Origin: CAYFQB01 sp964345225
Lineage (GTDB): Bacteria > Nitrospirota > Thermodesulfovibrionia > Thermodesulfovibrionales > UBA6898
DNA length: 64,000 bases
NCBI GenBank assembly: GCA_964345225.1
Contig: CAYFQB010000017.1
Location: 31,516 to 95,515, forward strand
Direction: 5' to 3'
Part shown: positions 33,862-43,245 of the stretch, one piece after another
Layout of the letters: every line of letters begins with the position of its first letter
Numbering within the stretch: position 1 is the stretch's first letter
Notes under the pieces: model-generated
Told to the model about the DNA's origin: nothing
Seen by the model: only the letters and a program-made list of their open reading frames with translations
The model's database searches: none
Program-made: the position numbers and the translations under genes

Positions 33862-35991
33862 ATGTCCGGAAAGCTAACATTGGATGGCCTTTTAGAAAAG
33901 GTTCGTTCCTACAATCCTGATACAGATTTTGAAACACTTTCAAAGGCCTATAACTTTTCGAGTGAAGCTCACTACAGCCAGAGAAGAAGCGAAGGTTCGC
34001 CTTTTATAAAACATCCTCTTGCCGTGGCAAATATACTTGCTGACATGAAGCTGGATACGCCTTCAATTGCAGCCGGTCTTCTCCATGATACAATCGAAGA
34101 CACAGGCACGAACATCGAGGACATAAAAAACATTTTCGGCGACGAGATAGCATTTATAGTCAAGGCCCTCACAAAACTTTCGAAGATGGAGTTCAAAACA
34201 AAGAGGCATGCACAGGCTGAGAACTTCCGTAAGATGCTTCTTGCAATGTCTGAAGATATAAGGGTAATACTAATAAAATTTGCGGACAGGCTTCATAATA
34301 TGCGGACTCTTCAGCACCTTCCTGAAAACAAACAGCACAGAATTGCAACCGAGACACTCGAGATATACGCGCCAATAGCCAACAGGCTTGGTATAAACTG
34401 GTTAAAAACAGAATTTGAAGATCTCAGTTTTAAATATCTGATGCCCGAGCTATATGGAGAACTTGTAAAGAAAGTTGCAAAGAGAAAAGAAGAACAGGAA
34501 GGATATTTAAAAGAAGTCCTGGAATTAATAAACAAGAAGCTGATAGAAGAAGGATTGCCCGGAAAGGTCTCGGGCAGGATCAAACACTACTATGGCATCT
34601 ACCAGAAGATGCAGGTTCAGAGGATAACCTTTGACCAGGTCCACGATGTTTTAGGATTAAGGATTTTGACTGACACTAAGGCAAACTGTTATGCAATACT
34701 TGGGCTGATACATTCCCTATGGACACCAATCCCCGGCAGATTTAAGGATTACATCGGGGTTCCTAAATCAAATATGTACCAGTCTCTGCATACTACTGTA
34801 ATAGGTCTGAAAGGTGAAAGGGTCGAGTTCCAGATCAGGACAGAAGAGATGCACAGAATAGCTGAAGAAGGTATTGCATCTCACTGGAAATACAAGGAAA
34901 AAGGCGGTGTAGACGACAAAAGCAGCAAATATATATCATGGCTCAGGGATCTTGTGCAGGTACAGAAAGAGGTTCCAGATGCAATGGACTTTCTTGAGGC
35001 TGTAAAAGGAGAGGTTGTTCCGGAAGTCGTATATGTCTTTACCCCCAGGGGGGAGATAAAAGAGATGCCGATAGGTTCAACGCCTGTTGACTTTGCATAC
35101 AGCATACATACTCAGGTCGGCCATAAGTGCGTGGGAGCAAAAGTAAACGGAAAGATCGTTCCCCTAAGATATAAATTAAAAAATGGTGACACCGTTGAGA
35201 TTATCAATTCACCATCTCATGGTCCTAGCAGAGACTGGTTGAAATTCGTTGTAACCCAGAGGGCAAAGACCAGAGTAAAACAGTGGATAAAGACAGAAGA
35301 GAGGGCACAGAGCATCGAACTCGGCATAAGACTTCTAGAAGGAGAGTTAAGGAGGCATAACCTGAGCACCTCCCTTACTAAATCTGAAGAACTTCAGCAG
35401 GTCGCTACCTCTTTTGGAATAAAAACACTAGAAGACCTTTATGTCTCGGTCGGATTCGGCAGGGTATCACCCCATCAGATAGTTAACAGGCTGATGCCAG
35501 AGAAACCATTGGAAGAGATATCAACCGTTAAGATAAAGCTACCGCGCAAGGATCATAAAGGTATAACCATTAAAGGAATTGACAACATCCTCTATCACAC
35601 CGGGAAATGCTGTTATCCTATACCCGGAGACAGCCTTGTCGGTTTTGTAACTATTGGCAAGGGAGTAACAATCCACCGCAGGGACTGTCCAAACCTCGAA
35701 AGGCTTGCTTTTGAGGATGCCCGCCTTGTGGATGTTGAATGGCATGCATCCAATGATGATACTGCAAATACAAGGCTTTCTGTTGAAACGATAGACAAAC
35801 CGGGGATATTAGCAAACCTGAGTGCCCTGATATCCTCTGTCAATATAAACATAAATCACCTAGCAGCAACCTCAACCCAGGACAAAAGGGCGCATATTAC
35901 TTTTATTATAGAGGTAAAAGACCGTTCACAACTTAAGACACTTATTCAGAAGATAAGCCAGATGGAAGGAGTTCTGAGGGTAAAGAGATAA
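33862..35991 (+). CDS. rel: Bifunctional (p)ppGpp synthetase/hydrolase
   Basis: This RelA/SpoT homologue makes and degrades the alarmone (p)ppGpp. Its 709 residues contain the HD hydrolase (HDTIED at 75-80, intact), the synthetase with RIKHYYGIYQKM and RFKDYIGVPKSNMYQSLHTTV, a TGS domain (VYVFTPRGEIKEMPIGSTPVDFAY is split across its start), a conserved-cysteine region with HRRDCPNL, and a C-terminal ACT domain. Both active sites look complete. It is a single-gene unit flanked on both sides by direct copies of the dispersed repeat. Confidence 0.96.
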   Translation: MSGKLTLDGLLEKVRSYNPDTDFETLSKAYNFSSEAHYSQRRSEGSPFIKHPLAVANILADMKLDTPSIAAGLLHDTIEDTGTNIEDIKNIFGDEIAFIVKALTKLSKMEFKTKRHAQAENFRKMLLAMSEDIRVILIKFADRLHNMRTLQHLPENKQHRIATETLEIYAPIANRLGINWLKTEFEDLSFKYLMPELYGELVKKVAKRKEEQEGYLKEVLELINKKLIEEGLPGKVSGRIKHYYGIYQKMQVQRITFDQVHDVLGLRILTDTKANCYAILGLIHSLWTPIPGRFKDYIGVPKSNMYQSLHTTVIGLKGERVEFQIRTEEMHRIAEEGIASHWKYKEKGGVDDKSSKYISWLRDLVQVQKEVPDAMDFLEAVKGEVVPEVVYVFTPRGEIKEMPIGSTPVDFAYSIHTQVGHKCVGAKVNGKIVPLRYKLKNGDTVEIINSPSHGPSRDWLKFVVTQRAKTRVKQWIKTEERAQSIELGIRLLEGELRRHNLSTSLTKSEELQQVATSFGIKTLEDLYVSVGFGRVSPHQIVNRLMPEKPLEEISTVKIKLPRKDHKGITIKGIDNILYHTGKCCYPIPGDSLVGFVTIGKGVTIHRRDCPNLERLAFEDARLVDVEWHASNDDTANTRLSVETIDKPGILANLSALISSVNININHLAATSTQDKRAHITFIIEVKDRSQLKTLIQKISQMEGVLRVKR

Positions 35992-36085
35992 ATATGAATT
36001 GATCCTTGCAGGAAACTTTTCAAGAAAAATCGAATTATAATTACCCAAAAGATGCAATTCAGTATAAAAGAGTTGGTGAATTAAT

Positions 36086-36316
36086 TAGTTGGACATATTC
36101 CTTTCGCTCCCTAGAGGGAAATTTTTACCCGTCACATGACTCATTCGCTCGAATTTTTAAACTCCCCCGTAGACGGGTTACCCCGTTTTACGGGGTCAAA
36201 CAGTAAAAATTCGTCCCGACTTCTCGGGAACGCTTATTTCGCCTCCCGAAAAAGTCGGGATAAAATGACAGGTGCCAAAAATTTCCCTATGTACGCTCAA
36301 GAAACATGCCCAACTA
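36086..36316. repeat. Dispersed palindromic repeat, copy 2
   Basis: The 231-bp core is the same length as copy 1, in the same orientation, and differs at few positions. The flank GGTGAATTAAT on the left resembles copy 3. The outer module continues to about 36350. It fills most of the 411-base gap between rel and the DsbC-like gene. Confidence 0.85.
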
Positions 36317-36402
36317 TATAATGTGTATACCTGCTCCAAACGCTTTTTGGGGATTAACAGTTCTATTTCTGATATAATAGTGTATTTAGAAAAGGAGTAT
36401 TT

Positions 36403-37191
36403 ATGAAGAAAATATTTTTATCAGCTATCCTTTTATCGTCTATTTTGTTCTGCTCCAATGTCTATGGTTTTGGAGCATGCGAGGCAGACTGCCAGAAATG
36501 TCATACACTGAACAATGAAGAAGCCCGGCAGATTCTAACAAAAATAAATGCACCTGACGCAAAAGTATTAGGGATTAAGATGAGCCAGATAAGGGGGCTC
36601 TGGGAAATCTCAATCGAAAACAATGGAAGGAAAGGAATTCTCTATATAGGGTTCGACAAGAAGCATATCGTGAGGGGACCCATTATCAAGATAGAGGCAT
36701 TATCGAAAAAAATCCAGGATAGTATCGGCAAAAAAGAACAGCTAAAACGATACGTTGACTACTCCAGGATATCACCCGATAATGCACTCGTAATGGGTGA
36801 TAAAAATGCCAGACATAAAGTTTTTGTCTTTACAGACCCTGACTGCCCTTTCTGCGGTAAATTTCATGCTGAAATCCAGAAAGTTATAGATGAGAATAAA
36901 GACATAGCCTTTTATATAAAGCTGTATCCCCTGAAGTTTCATAAAGATGCGTACTGGAAGTCCAAAACAATCGCCTGCGAAAGGTCAATAAAACTTCTCG
37001 AGGATAACTTTTCAGGAAAACTGATTCCAAAACCTTCCTGTGATACTTATGAAATAGATAAAAACATAGAACTTGCAGAAGAACTGGGCATAACCGGCAC
37101 ACCCACATCCATAATGCCCAATGGATTAGTGCATTCCGGTTATATGACTGCAGAAAAACTTAGAGAAAAAATACACGCCAATCTGAAATGA
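36403..37191 (+). CDS. DsbC-like periplasmic thiol isomerase with N-terminal CxxCH
   Basis: The 262-residue protein has a signal peptide (residues 1-22), a DsbC-type dimerisation region and a thioredoxin fold with active site CPFC (148-151) and cis-proline TGTPT near the C-terminus. It would reduce or isomerise disulfides in the periplasm. Close to the mature N-terminus is CQKCH (30-34), a CxxCH pattern as in c-type cytochromes, so a single heme or an extra redox dithiol is possible. AAGGAG precedes the ATG. It lies 220 nt upstream of the cysteine-rich PilY1. Confidence 0.9.
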   Translation: MKKIFLSAILLSSILFCSNVYGFGACEADCQKCHTLNNEEARQILTKINAPDAKVLGIKMSQIRGLWEISIENNGRKGILYIGFDKKHIVRGPIIKIEALSKKIQDSIGKKEQLKRYVDYSRISPDNALVMGDKNARHKVFVFTDPDCPFCGKFHAEIQKVIDENKDIAFYIKLYPLKFHKDAYWKSKTIACERSIKLLEDNFSGKLIPKPSCDTYEIDKNIELAEELGITGTPTSIMPNGLVHSGYMTAEKLREKIHANLK

Positions 37192-37193
37192 TA

Positions 37194-37284
37194 TTTTCAT
37201 AGTATCACCGCCATTAACCGCGGGGCTTTTATACAGGGTAAACCGCCGTAGAAAGTATGCAATCTATTACATACTCTATGAAAT
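37194..37284. other. Structured intergenic element between dsbC-like and pilY1
   Basis: TTTCATAG (37195-37202) is complementary to CTATGAAA (37276-37283), enclosing a second hairpin AGTATG/CATACT (37254-37259, 37270-37275). It may be a transcript end or an activator site; no known RNA family was recognised. Confidence 0.35.
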
Positions 37285-37344
37285 GTCTTACACATTTTTT
37301 AAAAAATCAATTGAAAATTGAAGGTTTTTAAGGCATATTCCATG

Positions 37345-37360
37345 TGGTATAATTTTTGCA
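37345..37360 (+). promoter_or_regulatory. Sigma-54-like promoter of the pilus-tip operon
   Basis: TGG at 37345-37347 and TTGCA at 37356-37360 give GG and GC separated by exactly 10 nt, the -24/-12 pattern. The same stretch contains TGG-TATAAT, which also reads as an extended -10 sigma-70 element. The presence of PilR favours the sigma-54 reading. The pilY1 ribosome-binding site follows at about 37398. Confidence 0.55.
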
Positions 37361-37410
37361 ACAAAAGGGACATGAGAATGAAATGGATTCATAATAAGGA
37401 GGTCACTTCA

Positions 37411-40400
37411 ATGAAACCGCTATACCAAAAACATATAATACTAGTAATAATAATCCTTTCAATTCTAATACCACTTATTTTAATGATGCCTTCAGATGTA
37501 TATTCTGCTAATGCAATGGCTGATTACTGTTATATGCCGCCCTTTGTTATGGACCCTGCAACTCCCCCTAATGTAATAATCGTATATGAAAAAGGCGCTG
37601 ATATAGCAAAACGTGCGCATCAAGGTGTTTATGTTTACAATCCAGACAATCTGTATTATGGTTATTTTGATTCTGACGCATACTATACTTTTTCTCCTGG
37701 TGTGAAAAAAAGATTTACTTATTTTCAGAAACTCCCTGCTGCGTGCACACCGCCAATAACTGCTACAGGTGTCCCGTGCATTTCCGGTGATGTTCTCAAC
37801 TATGCATTGATGAGTTCTCTCGACTTATCCAGAAAGACCCTTGTAGGTTATGGCTGGCCAAAGGCATCCGGAGGCGATGGCGCTGGAGATGTCTTTACTT
37901 ATACCGGATGCTTCATTAACGGAGGCACTGCAACAGCATGTGAGGCATGTGCAGATATAAGCAACCCTCCTGCAGGATGCCAGATACCTTTGAGCATGGG
38001 GCAGTGGGAAGACGGCAATACCTTAAGTGTCCCGGTTCTTCTGGATTTAAACGGTGACGGCACTAATGATCTGGCATATTCTTTCTGTCTTGGAAAGGCT
38101 GCAGGCAATGATCCAACATCAGTTGCTGTAAATTGGGAGACAGTAGGAGTACCCTTGAAACCTCCACCATGTGTAAGCCAGTGCGCCAATAAAGCATCTT
38201 GTAAAGGTGACGGTCTGGTTCAGGTTTTACTGGTTAAAGGTGAAAACCGCAGCGGTCTTATCCAGGAATTTGCTGACATAGACCAGGATTATATTTACAA
38301 TTCAGATGCGATCAGGTTTGGAAAGAGGAGATGGAAGGCAAGCACTGCGGCTACCGACAGGAACAGGGATATCCAATGTGACGACTCAACCTCTGGAAGC
38401 TGTACCTCAACAGACAAGACATATCTACTGAGGGAAATTATAAATGCCCTTTCAAAGGAGCCTATGTATGACACAGGCACGAATCCTCACGGAGAGATGA
38501 TGGAGGAGATAATAAAATACTTCAAAGAAGACCTCTCTGCCAATTATACTGACAAAGACAGTGCCTATACACAGACCCCGTATGACTGGAGCTATGACCC
38601 GGGCAGTGCATGCAGAAAGACTGTCGTACTGTACATGTCAACAGGTGCTAATCTGGGCGGTGGAACGCCTCTTGATAATAGTTGTTCTTCAGGCATAGAC
38701 AGCACAAACTTTTCAATGAATACCTGCTACGCAAACACCGTTGACCTTAGCGTAGAGGAAGGTGACCAGAATATACAGACCTGGATCGCACATACAACAT
38801 TTTACGGGGCAGGCGGTGCCAATAAGAGCAAGCTCGTATATGCAACCGAGGGTGTCGGCGGAGGCGGATACGTAGAGATAAACAACCCTTCTGATTTAGA
38901 GCAGAGGTTGAGAGAACTGTTCGAAAATGTCCTGGCAAGCGCTACATCGGCATCAACTGTCGCAACACTTACAACCCAGACAAGAGAGTCCTCGACATTA
39001 ACACAGGCATATTTTTATCCTAAGCTCAGCGATGATTCCCTGCTCAGGTGGATAGGCTATCTGAGGCTCCTCTGGTCAGATACAAATGCGAACCTCAGGG
39101 AAGATACAGATCAGACTATACCTGGCGAGCTTGACGTTAAGAAAGACGAAATCATCTCCTTCTTCTTTGACGAAACTGCTGATCCCCCGCAGTACAAGGC
39201 TAATCTTTATGACGACATTGACGGTGACCTGACTATTGATAGCTGTGATGCAGGTATTACCGAGAAGACTAACACTGAAATTTCATCAATATGGGAAGCA
39301 CAAAGTCTACTTTTCTCCAGAGACCCTGACGAGACTCTTGCTGCAGGTGTTAAGAGGGATATCAAGATAGCTTTTGATAGCGATAACAACGACATTGTTA
39401 CAAGCACTGAGATTTATGATTTTACGACAGCCATGAAGGCAACGCTACGGCCTTACTGGGATTACGGAAGCGAATGCAGCAATGACCCTACAAGGACATG
39501 TTCAGTTAATTCTGACTGCGCTTACTGCATTGATACTGCATACCCTGCAACCGACCCGATCAATCTGGTGCTCGATGACTTGGGATGCAGCGCAGCTTCT
39601 GACTGTTATTACTGCAACATGAAAACAGAGCAAAGCTGTTCTGTTGATGCGGACTGCGTTCTCTCTGATAATGGTTATTGTAATGACTTGGCAATGCTAT
39701 GCAGTGACGGTTCGGGCCCATGTGCTGTTGGCGCATCGCTTGGAGATGTATGCGGACCATTAGGATTAGGTTTCTGCGAAGGTCAGTGCAGTCTAAACGC
39801 AGGCATTTCCTGTACCGCCGATATCCAGTGTTCAGTCGATTATGGCCCATGTATTCAGAACGCTACAATAACATGTAATTCAGCAGGTGTCACATGCCTC
39901 CAGGACTGCGATCTAAACTGTGCCGAGTCAGTAATCAAATATATTCGTGGTTACGATAAGCCATCCCCCTCAGGAGCCGATTTCAGGACAAGGCATGATT
40001 GTGGCGGCAACAATTCAAACTGCCCTTTGGGTGAGACCTGCGATCCTGATTCAGGTATATGTTCAGGCTCTGACATAGAGAAGACGAACAAACTCGGCGA
40101 TATTGTTTATTCAACACCACGGTTGGCCCCTGATAAAGCTGTCAATGGTTATGATGCAAGATACGGTGATACTACATACACCACATTTATTAATAATACG
40201 ATCAGAAATGAGCTTCCGCTTGTTATTGTAGGTGCAAACGACGGAATGGTGCATGCATTCAAGGTAGGAAAGATCAAGGATATTAAGCCCGCTACAGCTA
40301 ATAACGGCGGCAAACAGGTTGCACAGTTTCTTAATATGGACGACACCGTACCTACAGACCTGGGGAAGGAGTTATGGACTTTTATACCTTACAATGCAAT

Positions 40401-41955
40401 GCCCTATCTCAGATGGTACTGCGATGCAAATTACTGTCATATCCCGATGGTCGATGCAAGGTTTACTATTATTGATGCCAGCATTGGTGCTGCCGCAGAT
40501 GTCGTAAGGGCATCAGACGGCTCGTCATGGAAAAGATTGCTTATAGGCGTGATGGGTATAGGAGGGACCAGCATTACGATGAATGGCAGGACATTCAGCT
40601 CTTCTATCTTTGTCATGGATATTACCGACACAGAGTCACCTTCACTTATATGGGAGCGTAAAATGCCTGACAACACACTAACCACCAGCAATCCGGCAAT
40701 TGTGCGTCTCGGCGCAAGGGATAAGAACGGAGACTGGTATGTTGTTATCGGGAGCGGTCCTGAGAGTATCTCTACAACAGCACTGAACTTTAATAGCTCG
40801 AATGCAAGGATCTATGCATTCAATCTCAGGGATGGTTCGATCCCGGCTGCCCTGTTAGGAGATGGAATAAATTTAGGGGTATCTGGTGTTGCAGTGGGTG
40901 ATATTATGGCAACAGACCTTGATGGTGACTACCAGGTAGACGACCTTTATTTTGGCACATTTAACAACTCAGACGGCAACTTCTACCGATTAAGGATAAG
41001 GAATAGCAGCGCAGCAGGAGATTATGACACAGATCCTGCTAACTGGGATCTCTCGACTGTTATAAATGTCGGAAGACCAATATTCGCTTCACCAGAGATT
41101 TCAGTCGACAGCAAGAGGAATATCTGGTTATACTTTGGTACAGGCCTATTCCTCACACTTGAGCATACAATCGAAACTACAGAATATATATACGGCGTGA
41201 AGGAGCCCATGGGCTGCTGGACAGGAGATGATACTTCAGCCTGCACATTTAACAATTTCTTTATAACACGGGATACCGCATTGAACAAGGATATAAAATT
41301 CATAAATGCCAAGGCCACGAACGGAACATGTTATTGTTCAGGCAGCGCCATAAGCAATTTTGTATGTTTACCTGCAGGTATTTGCCCGGCAAACCCCTGC
41401 GGAATAGGAACAAATCAGGATGCAATAATTACGAAAGTCACAGATGCTGTATTGACAGGATCCGGAACTGGATGTGACGGAAAAACTGATAAAGAGGCAC
41501 TTAACTGTTTGGCTGACGAAATAGACCTCTATGACGGCTGGAGGAGAGAAGTCCTCACAGGTCCATCTGGATCAGAGGTATCGTCAAAGACCTTTGCAAA
41601 ACCGTTTGTAGGCCAGGGTCTCGTGAACATGACTGCATATCATCCTACAACTACTCCGTGCAGCCTTGGCGGAGAAACCTATCTAATGACACTACACTAT
41701 ACGACCGGCACTGCATACTTCCAGCCTACAATAATCATGACAGGAGGTACTTCGGGAGCTTACTCCTCACTTGCTATAGAGCCTACTTCATATATAGGTA
41801 AAGGTGTACCTCCCCTTGGAGAGAGTATAATCGGTCTGCCACTACCTGGTGATTCTTACAAGGTAATAACCCAGGTCAGTGGTGCTCTGCCCGGCACAAC
41901 TTTAAGCCCAAGTGAACCTGCAAAAAGAGGTTATCTGCTATGGTTGACAAAATAA
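37411..41955 (+). CDS. pilY1: PilY1-like type IV pilus tip adhesin
   Basis: PilY1 proteins cap and prime type IV pili and act in adhesion. From the ATG at 37411 (AAGGAGG upstream) the protein is 1514 residues with a signal segment (about 6-30). An N-terminal region with VWA-like features (KTVVLYMSTGANLGGG) is followed by a roughly 196-residue insert with 26 cysteines (residues 689-884). The C-terminal beta-propeller domain opens LGDIVYSTPRL and has VVGANDGMVHAF. Several calcium-type loops occur (DLDGDYQVDD; DLNGDGTND). An in-frame ATG at 37318 lies upstream of the promoter and is rejected. Confidence 0.93.
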   Translation: MKPLYQKHIILVIIILSILIPLILMMPSDVYSANAMADYCYMPPFVMDPATPPNVIIVYEKGADIAKRAHQGVYVYNPDNLYYGYFDSDAYYTFSPGVKKRFTYFQKLPAACTPPITATGVPCISGDVLNYALMSSLDLSRKTLVGYGWPKASGGDGAGDVFTYTGCFINGGTATACEACADISNPPAGCQIPLSMGQWEDGNTLSVPVLLDLNGDGTNDLAYSFCLGKAAGNDPTSVAVNWETVGVPLKPPPCVSQCANKASCKGDGLVQVLLVKGENRSGLIQEFADIDQDYIYNSDAIRFGKRRWKASTAATDRNRDIQCDDSTSGSCTSTDKTYLLREIINALSKEPMYDTGTNPHGEMMEEIIKYFKEDLSANYTDKDSAYTQTPYDWSYDPGSACRKTVVLYMSTGANLGGGTPLDNSCSSGIDSTNFSMNTCYANTVDLSVEEGDQNIQTWIAHTTFYGAGGANKSKLVYATEGVGGGGYVEINNPSDLEQRLRELFENVLASATSASTVATLTTQTRESSTLTQAYFYPKLSDDSLLRWIGYLRLLWSDTNANLREDTDQTIPGELDVKKDEIISFFFDETADPPQYKANLYDDIDGDLTIDSCDAGITEKTNTEISSIWEAQSLLFSRDPDETLAAGVKRDIKIAFDSDNNDIVTSTEIYDFTTAMKATLRPYWDYGSECSNDPTRTCSVNSDCAYCIDTAYPATDPINLVLDDLGCSAASDCYYCNMKTEQSCSVDADCVLSDNGYCNDLAMLCSDGSGPCAVGASLGDVCGPLGLGFCEGQCSLNAGISCTADIQCSVDYGPCIQNATITCNSAGVTCLQDCDLNCAESVIKYIRGYDKPSPSGADFRTRHDCGGNNSNCPLGETCDPDSGICSGSDIEKTNKLGDIVYSTPRLAPDKAVNGYDARYGDTTYTTFINNTIRNELPLVIVGANDGMVHAFKVGKIKDIKPATANNGGKQVAQFLNMDDTVPTDLGKELWTFIPYNAMPYLRWYCDANYCHIPMVDARFTIIDASIGAAADVVRASDGSSWKRLLIGVMGIGGTSITMNGRTFSSSIFVMDITDTESPSLIWERKMPDNTLTTSNPAIVRLGARDKNGDWYVVIGSGPESISTTALNFNSSNARIYAFNLRDGSIPAALLGDGINLGVSGVAVGDIMATDLDGDYQVDDLYFGTFNNSDGNFYRLRIRNSSAAGDYDTDPANWDLSTVINVGRPIFASPEISVDSKRNIWLYFGTGLFLTLEHTIETTEYIYGVKEPMGCWTGDDTSACTFNNFFITRDTALNKDIKFINAKATNGTCYCSGSAISNFVCLPAGICPANPCGIGTNQDAIITKVTDAVLTGSGTGCDGKTDKEALNCLADEIDLYDGWRREVLTGPSGSEVSSKTFAKPFVGQGLVNMTAYHPTTTPCSLGGETYLMTLHYTTGTAYFQPTIIMTGGTSGAYSSLAIEPTSYIGKGVPPLGESIIGLPLPGDSYKVITQVSGALPGTTLSPSEPAKRGYLLWLTK

Positions 41956-42545
41956 AAGGCAGAGACGGCGTAACACTGATAGAACTGCTGGTCGTGTTGA
42001 CGATAATCGGGATATTAAGCGCAATAGTCTCGTTTTCTGCCAGCTGGTTTATGAGAGAGTCCAGGCTGATAGATAACAGAGACAGGCTGCTTGCCGATCT
42101 CGAGTTCATGAAACTGAACGCCATAACAAAACCCCCGCATGCTGTATTTCTTTATTCACCAATTGGGAGTCTGCACTACTACGAGTTGCTAGAATTGAAT
42201 GATGCAGATGGCAATTTTGTAAGGGATGCAGGAGAATTAACCACCAAGTTAACTGCTTCAGAGGCAAAAGGTTATAACTGTGACCCTGACTCGAGCGGTG
42301 GCGGAAATGATGCGTTCTGTTTTCGTATTGATTATAAACTAACATGGACCAATTGCGCAGGTGCTCCATCCAACACAGAGTTATGGTTCGACCGCAAGGG
42401 CATACCAAGGTGTTCAGACTGGTCAAATGGTTCAGGCATAATAACTATATGGATGGATGACAATAACAACAATGGCATAGATGCCGGTGAACTTACAAAA
42501 ACAATAACAATAGACAGTTCAGGAAGGATACAATATGAACAGTAA
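41940..42545 (+). CDS. FimT/GspH-like minor prepilin
   Basis: The 201-residue minor pilin has a class III signal: a short basic leader ending KGRDG, then VTLIELLVVLTIIGILSAI with Glu at +5. PilD would cut after Gly10. The globular part carries three or more cysteines and a calcium-type acidic stretch (DDNNNNGIDAGE). Its start overlaps the pilY1 3' end by 16 bases, so the genes are coupled. Length and position match FimT/FimU, which helps initiate the pilus. Confidence 0.88.
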   Translation: MVDKIKGRDGVTLIELLVVLTIIGILSAIVSFSASWFMRESRLIDNRDRLLADLEFMKLNAITKPPHAVFLYSPIGSLHYYELLELNDADGNFVRDAGELTTKLTASEAKGYNCDPDSSGGGNDAFCFRIDYKLTWTNCAGAPSNTELWFDRKGIPRCSDWSNGSGIITIWMDDNNNNGIDAGELTKTITIDSSGRIQYEQ

Positions 42546-43245
42546 CAGGGGTTTTACACTCATTGAGGTTGTCATCGCAACGCTTGTAATACTCATAGTA
42601 TCTTTAGGGTTTTTTGCCTGGTCAACCACAATAATCCAGAAGAATACTGCATCGCGGAATATCAATATAGGCTATGAAATGGCAATAGATATAGGGGAGA
42701 GGCTCCAGAGAATGTCTGATAATAATCTAATACAACCGGCTACCGGAAATGATATATATGTCGGTTTTAATACTTCGGGGGACTTGCTCGAATGTGCCGG
42801 AGCAACTCCCGCAACTTCAATTAGCTCAGCTGATGGACAGGGTCTGACGATATACACCGACCCATTTGACGATATGAATGACAAACTTTATCTGTATGAC
42901 AAAAACACATGTTCCAGTGCAACACCTTTCTGCCTGTCATCAAGTAATATTAATGATACTGCGAATCCTCTTATTGATCACCCGAACGATGTATTATCCA
43001 CCGATTATGACGAAATAATACCGGTAAGGTTTATAAACAACACTACTTTCTATGCGGTATGGAAGGTTGCATATCTGCCATGCGGTGCATTGACAACAAA
43101 TAACAGGAAGATTTTTATTACTGTCTACTGGATGGATATCGAACCCTCAGATACAACATCAGCTGCTGTTGCAGGCAAGATAGGCACTTCTTATCTGCTC
43201 AAAACCGTATCAATAGTCGTGGACAAGACGATAGGAGTTGAATAA
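42535..43245 (+). CDS. pilV: PilV-like minor prepilin
   Basis: The 236-residue prepilin has a short leader (MNSNRG) and mature start FTLIEVVIATLVILIVSLGFF with Glu at +5, the PilV/GspI type. The C-terminal domain has a few paired cysteines. It overlaps the preceding prepilin by 11 bases and the following one by one base (TAATG). It belongs to the minor pilin complex that primes assembly with PilY1. Confidence 0.87.
   Translation: MNSNRGFTLIEVVIATLVILIVSLGFFAWSTTIIQKNTASRNINIGYEMAIDIGERLQRMSDNNLIQPATGNDIYVGFNTSGDLLECAGATPATSISSADGQGLTIYTDPFDDMNDKLYLYDKNTCSSATPFCLSSSNINDTANPLIDHPNDVLSTDYDEIIPVRFINNTTFYAVWKVAYLPCGALTTNNRKIFITVYWMDIEPSDTTSAAVAGKIGTSYLLKTVSIVVDKTIGVE

Noticed and set aside
33441..36350. 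Composite transposon carrying rel
   Set aside because: No transposase frame exists in or near the repeats, and rel has the motifs and composition of a resident gene.
37225..37265. CAGGGTAAACC near 37234 resembles part of a GEMM (c-di-GMP-I) riboswitch, attractive before a pilus gene
   Set aside because: The other conserved parts (the second receptor strand and GACGCAAAGCC) are missing, and it lies upstream of the likely promoter, so it would not be in the pilY1 mRNA.
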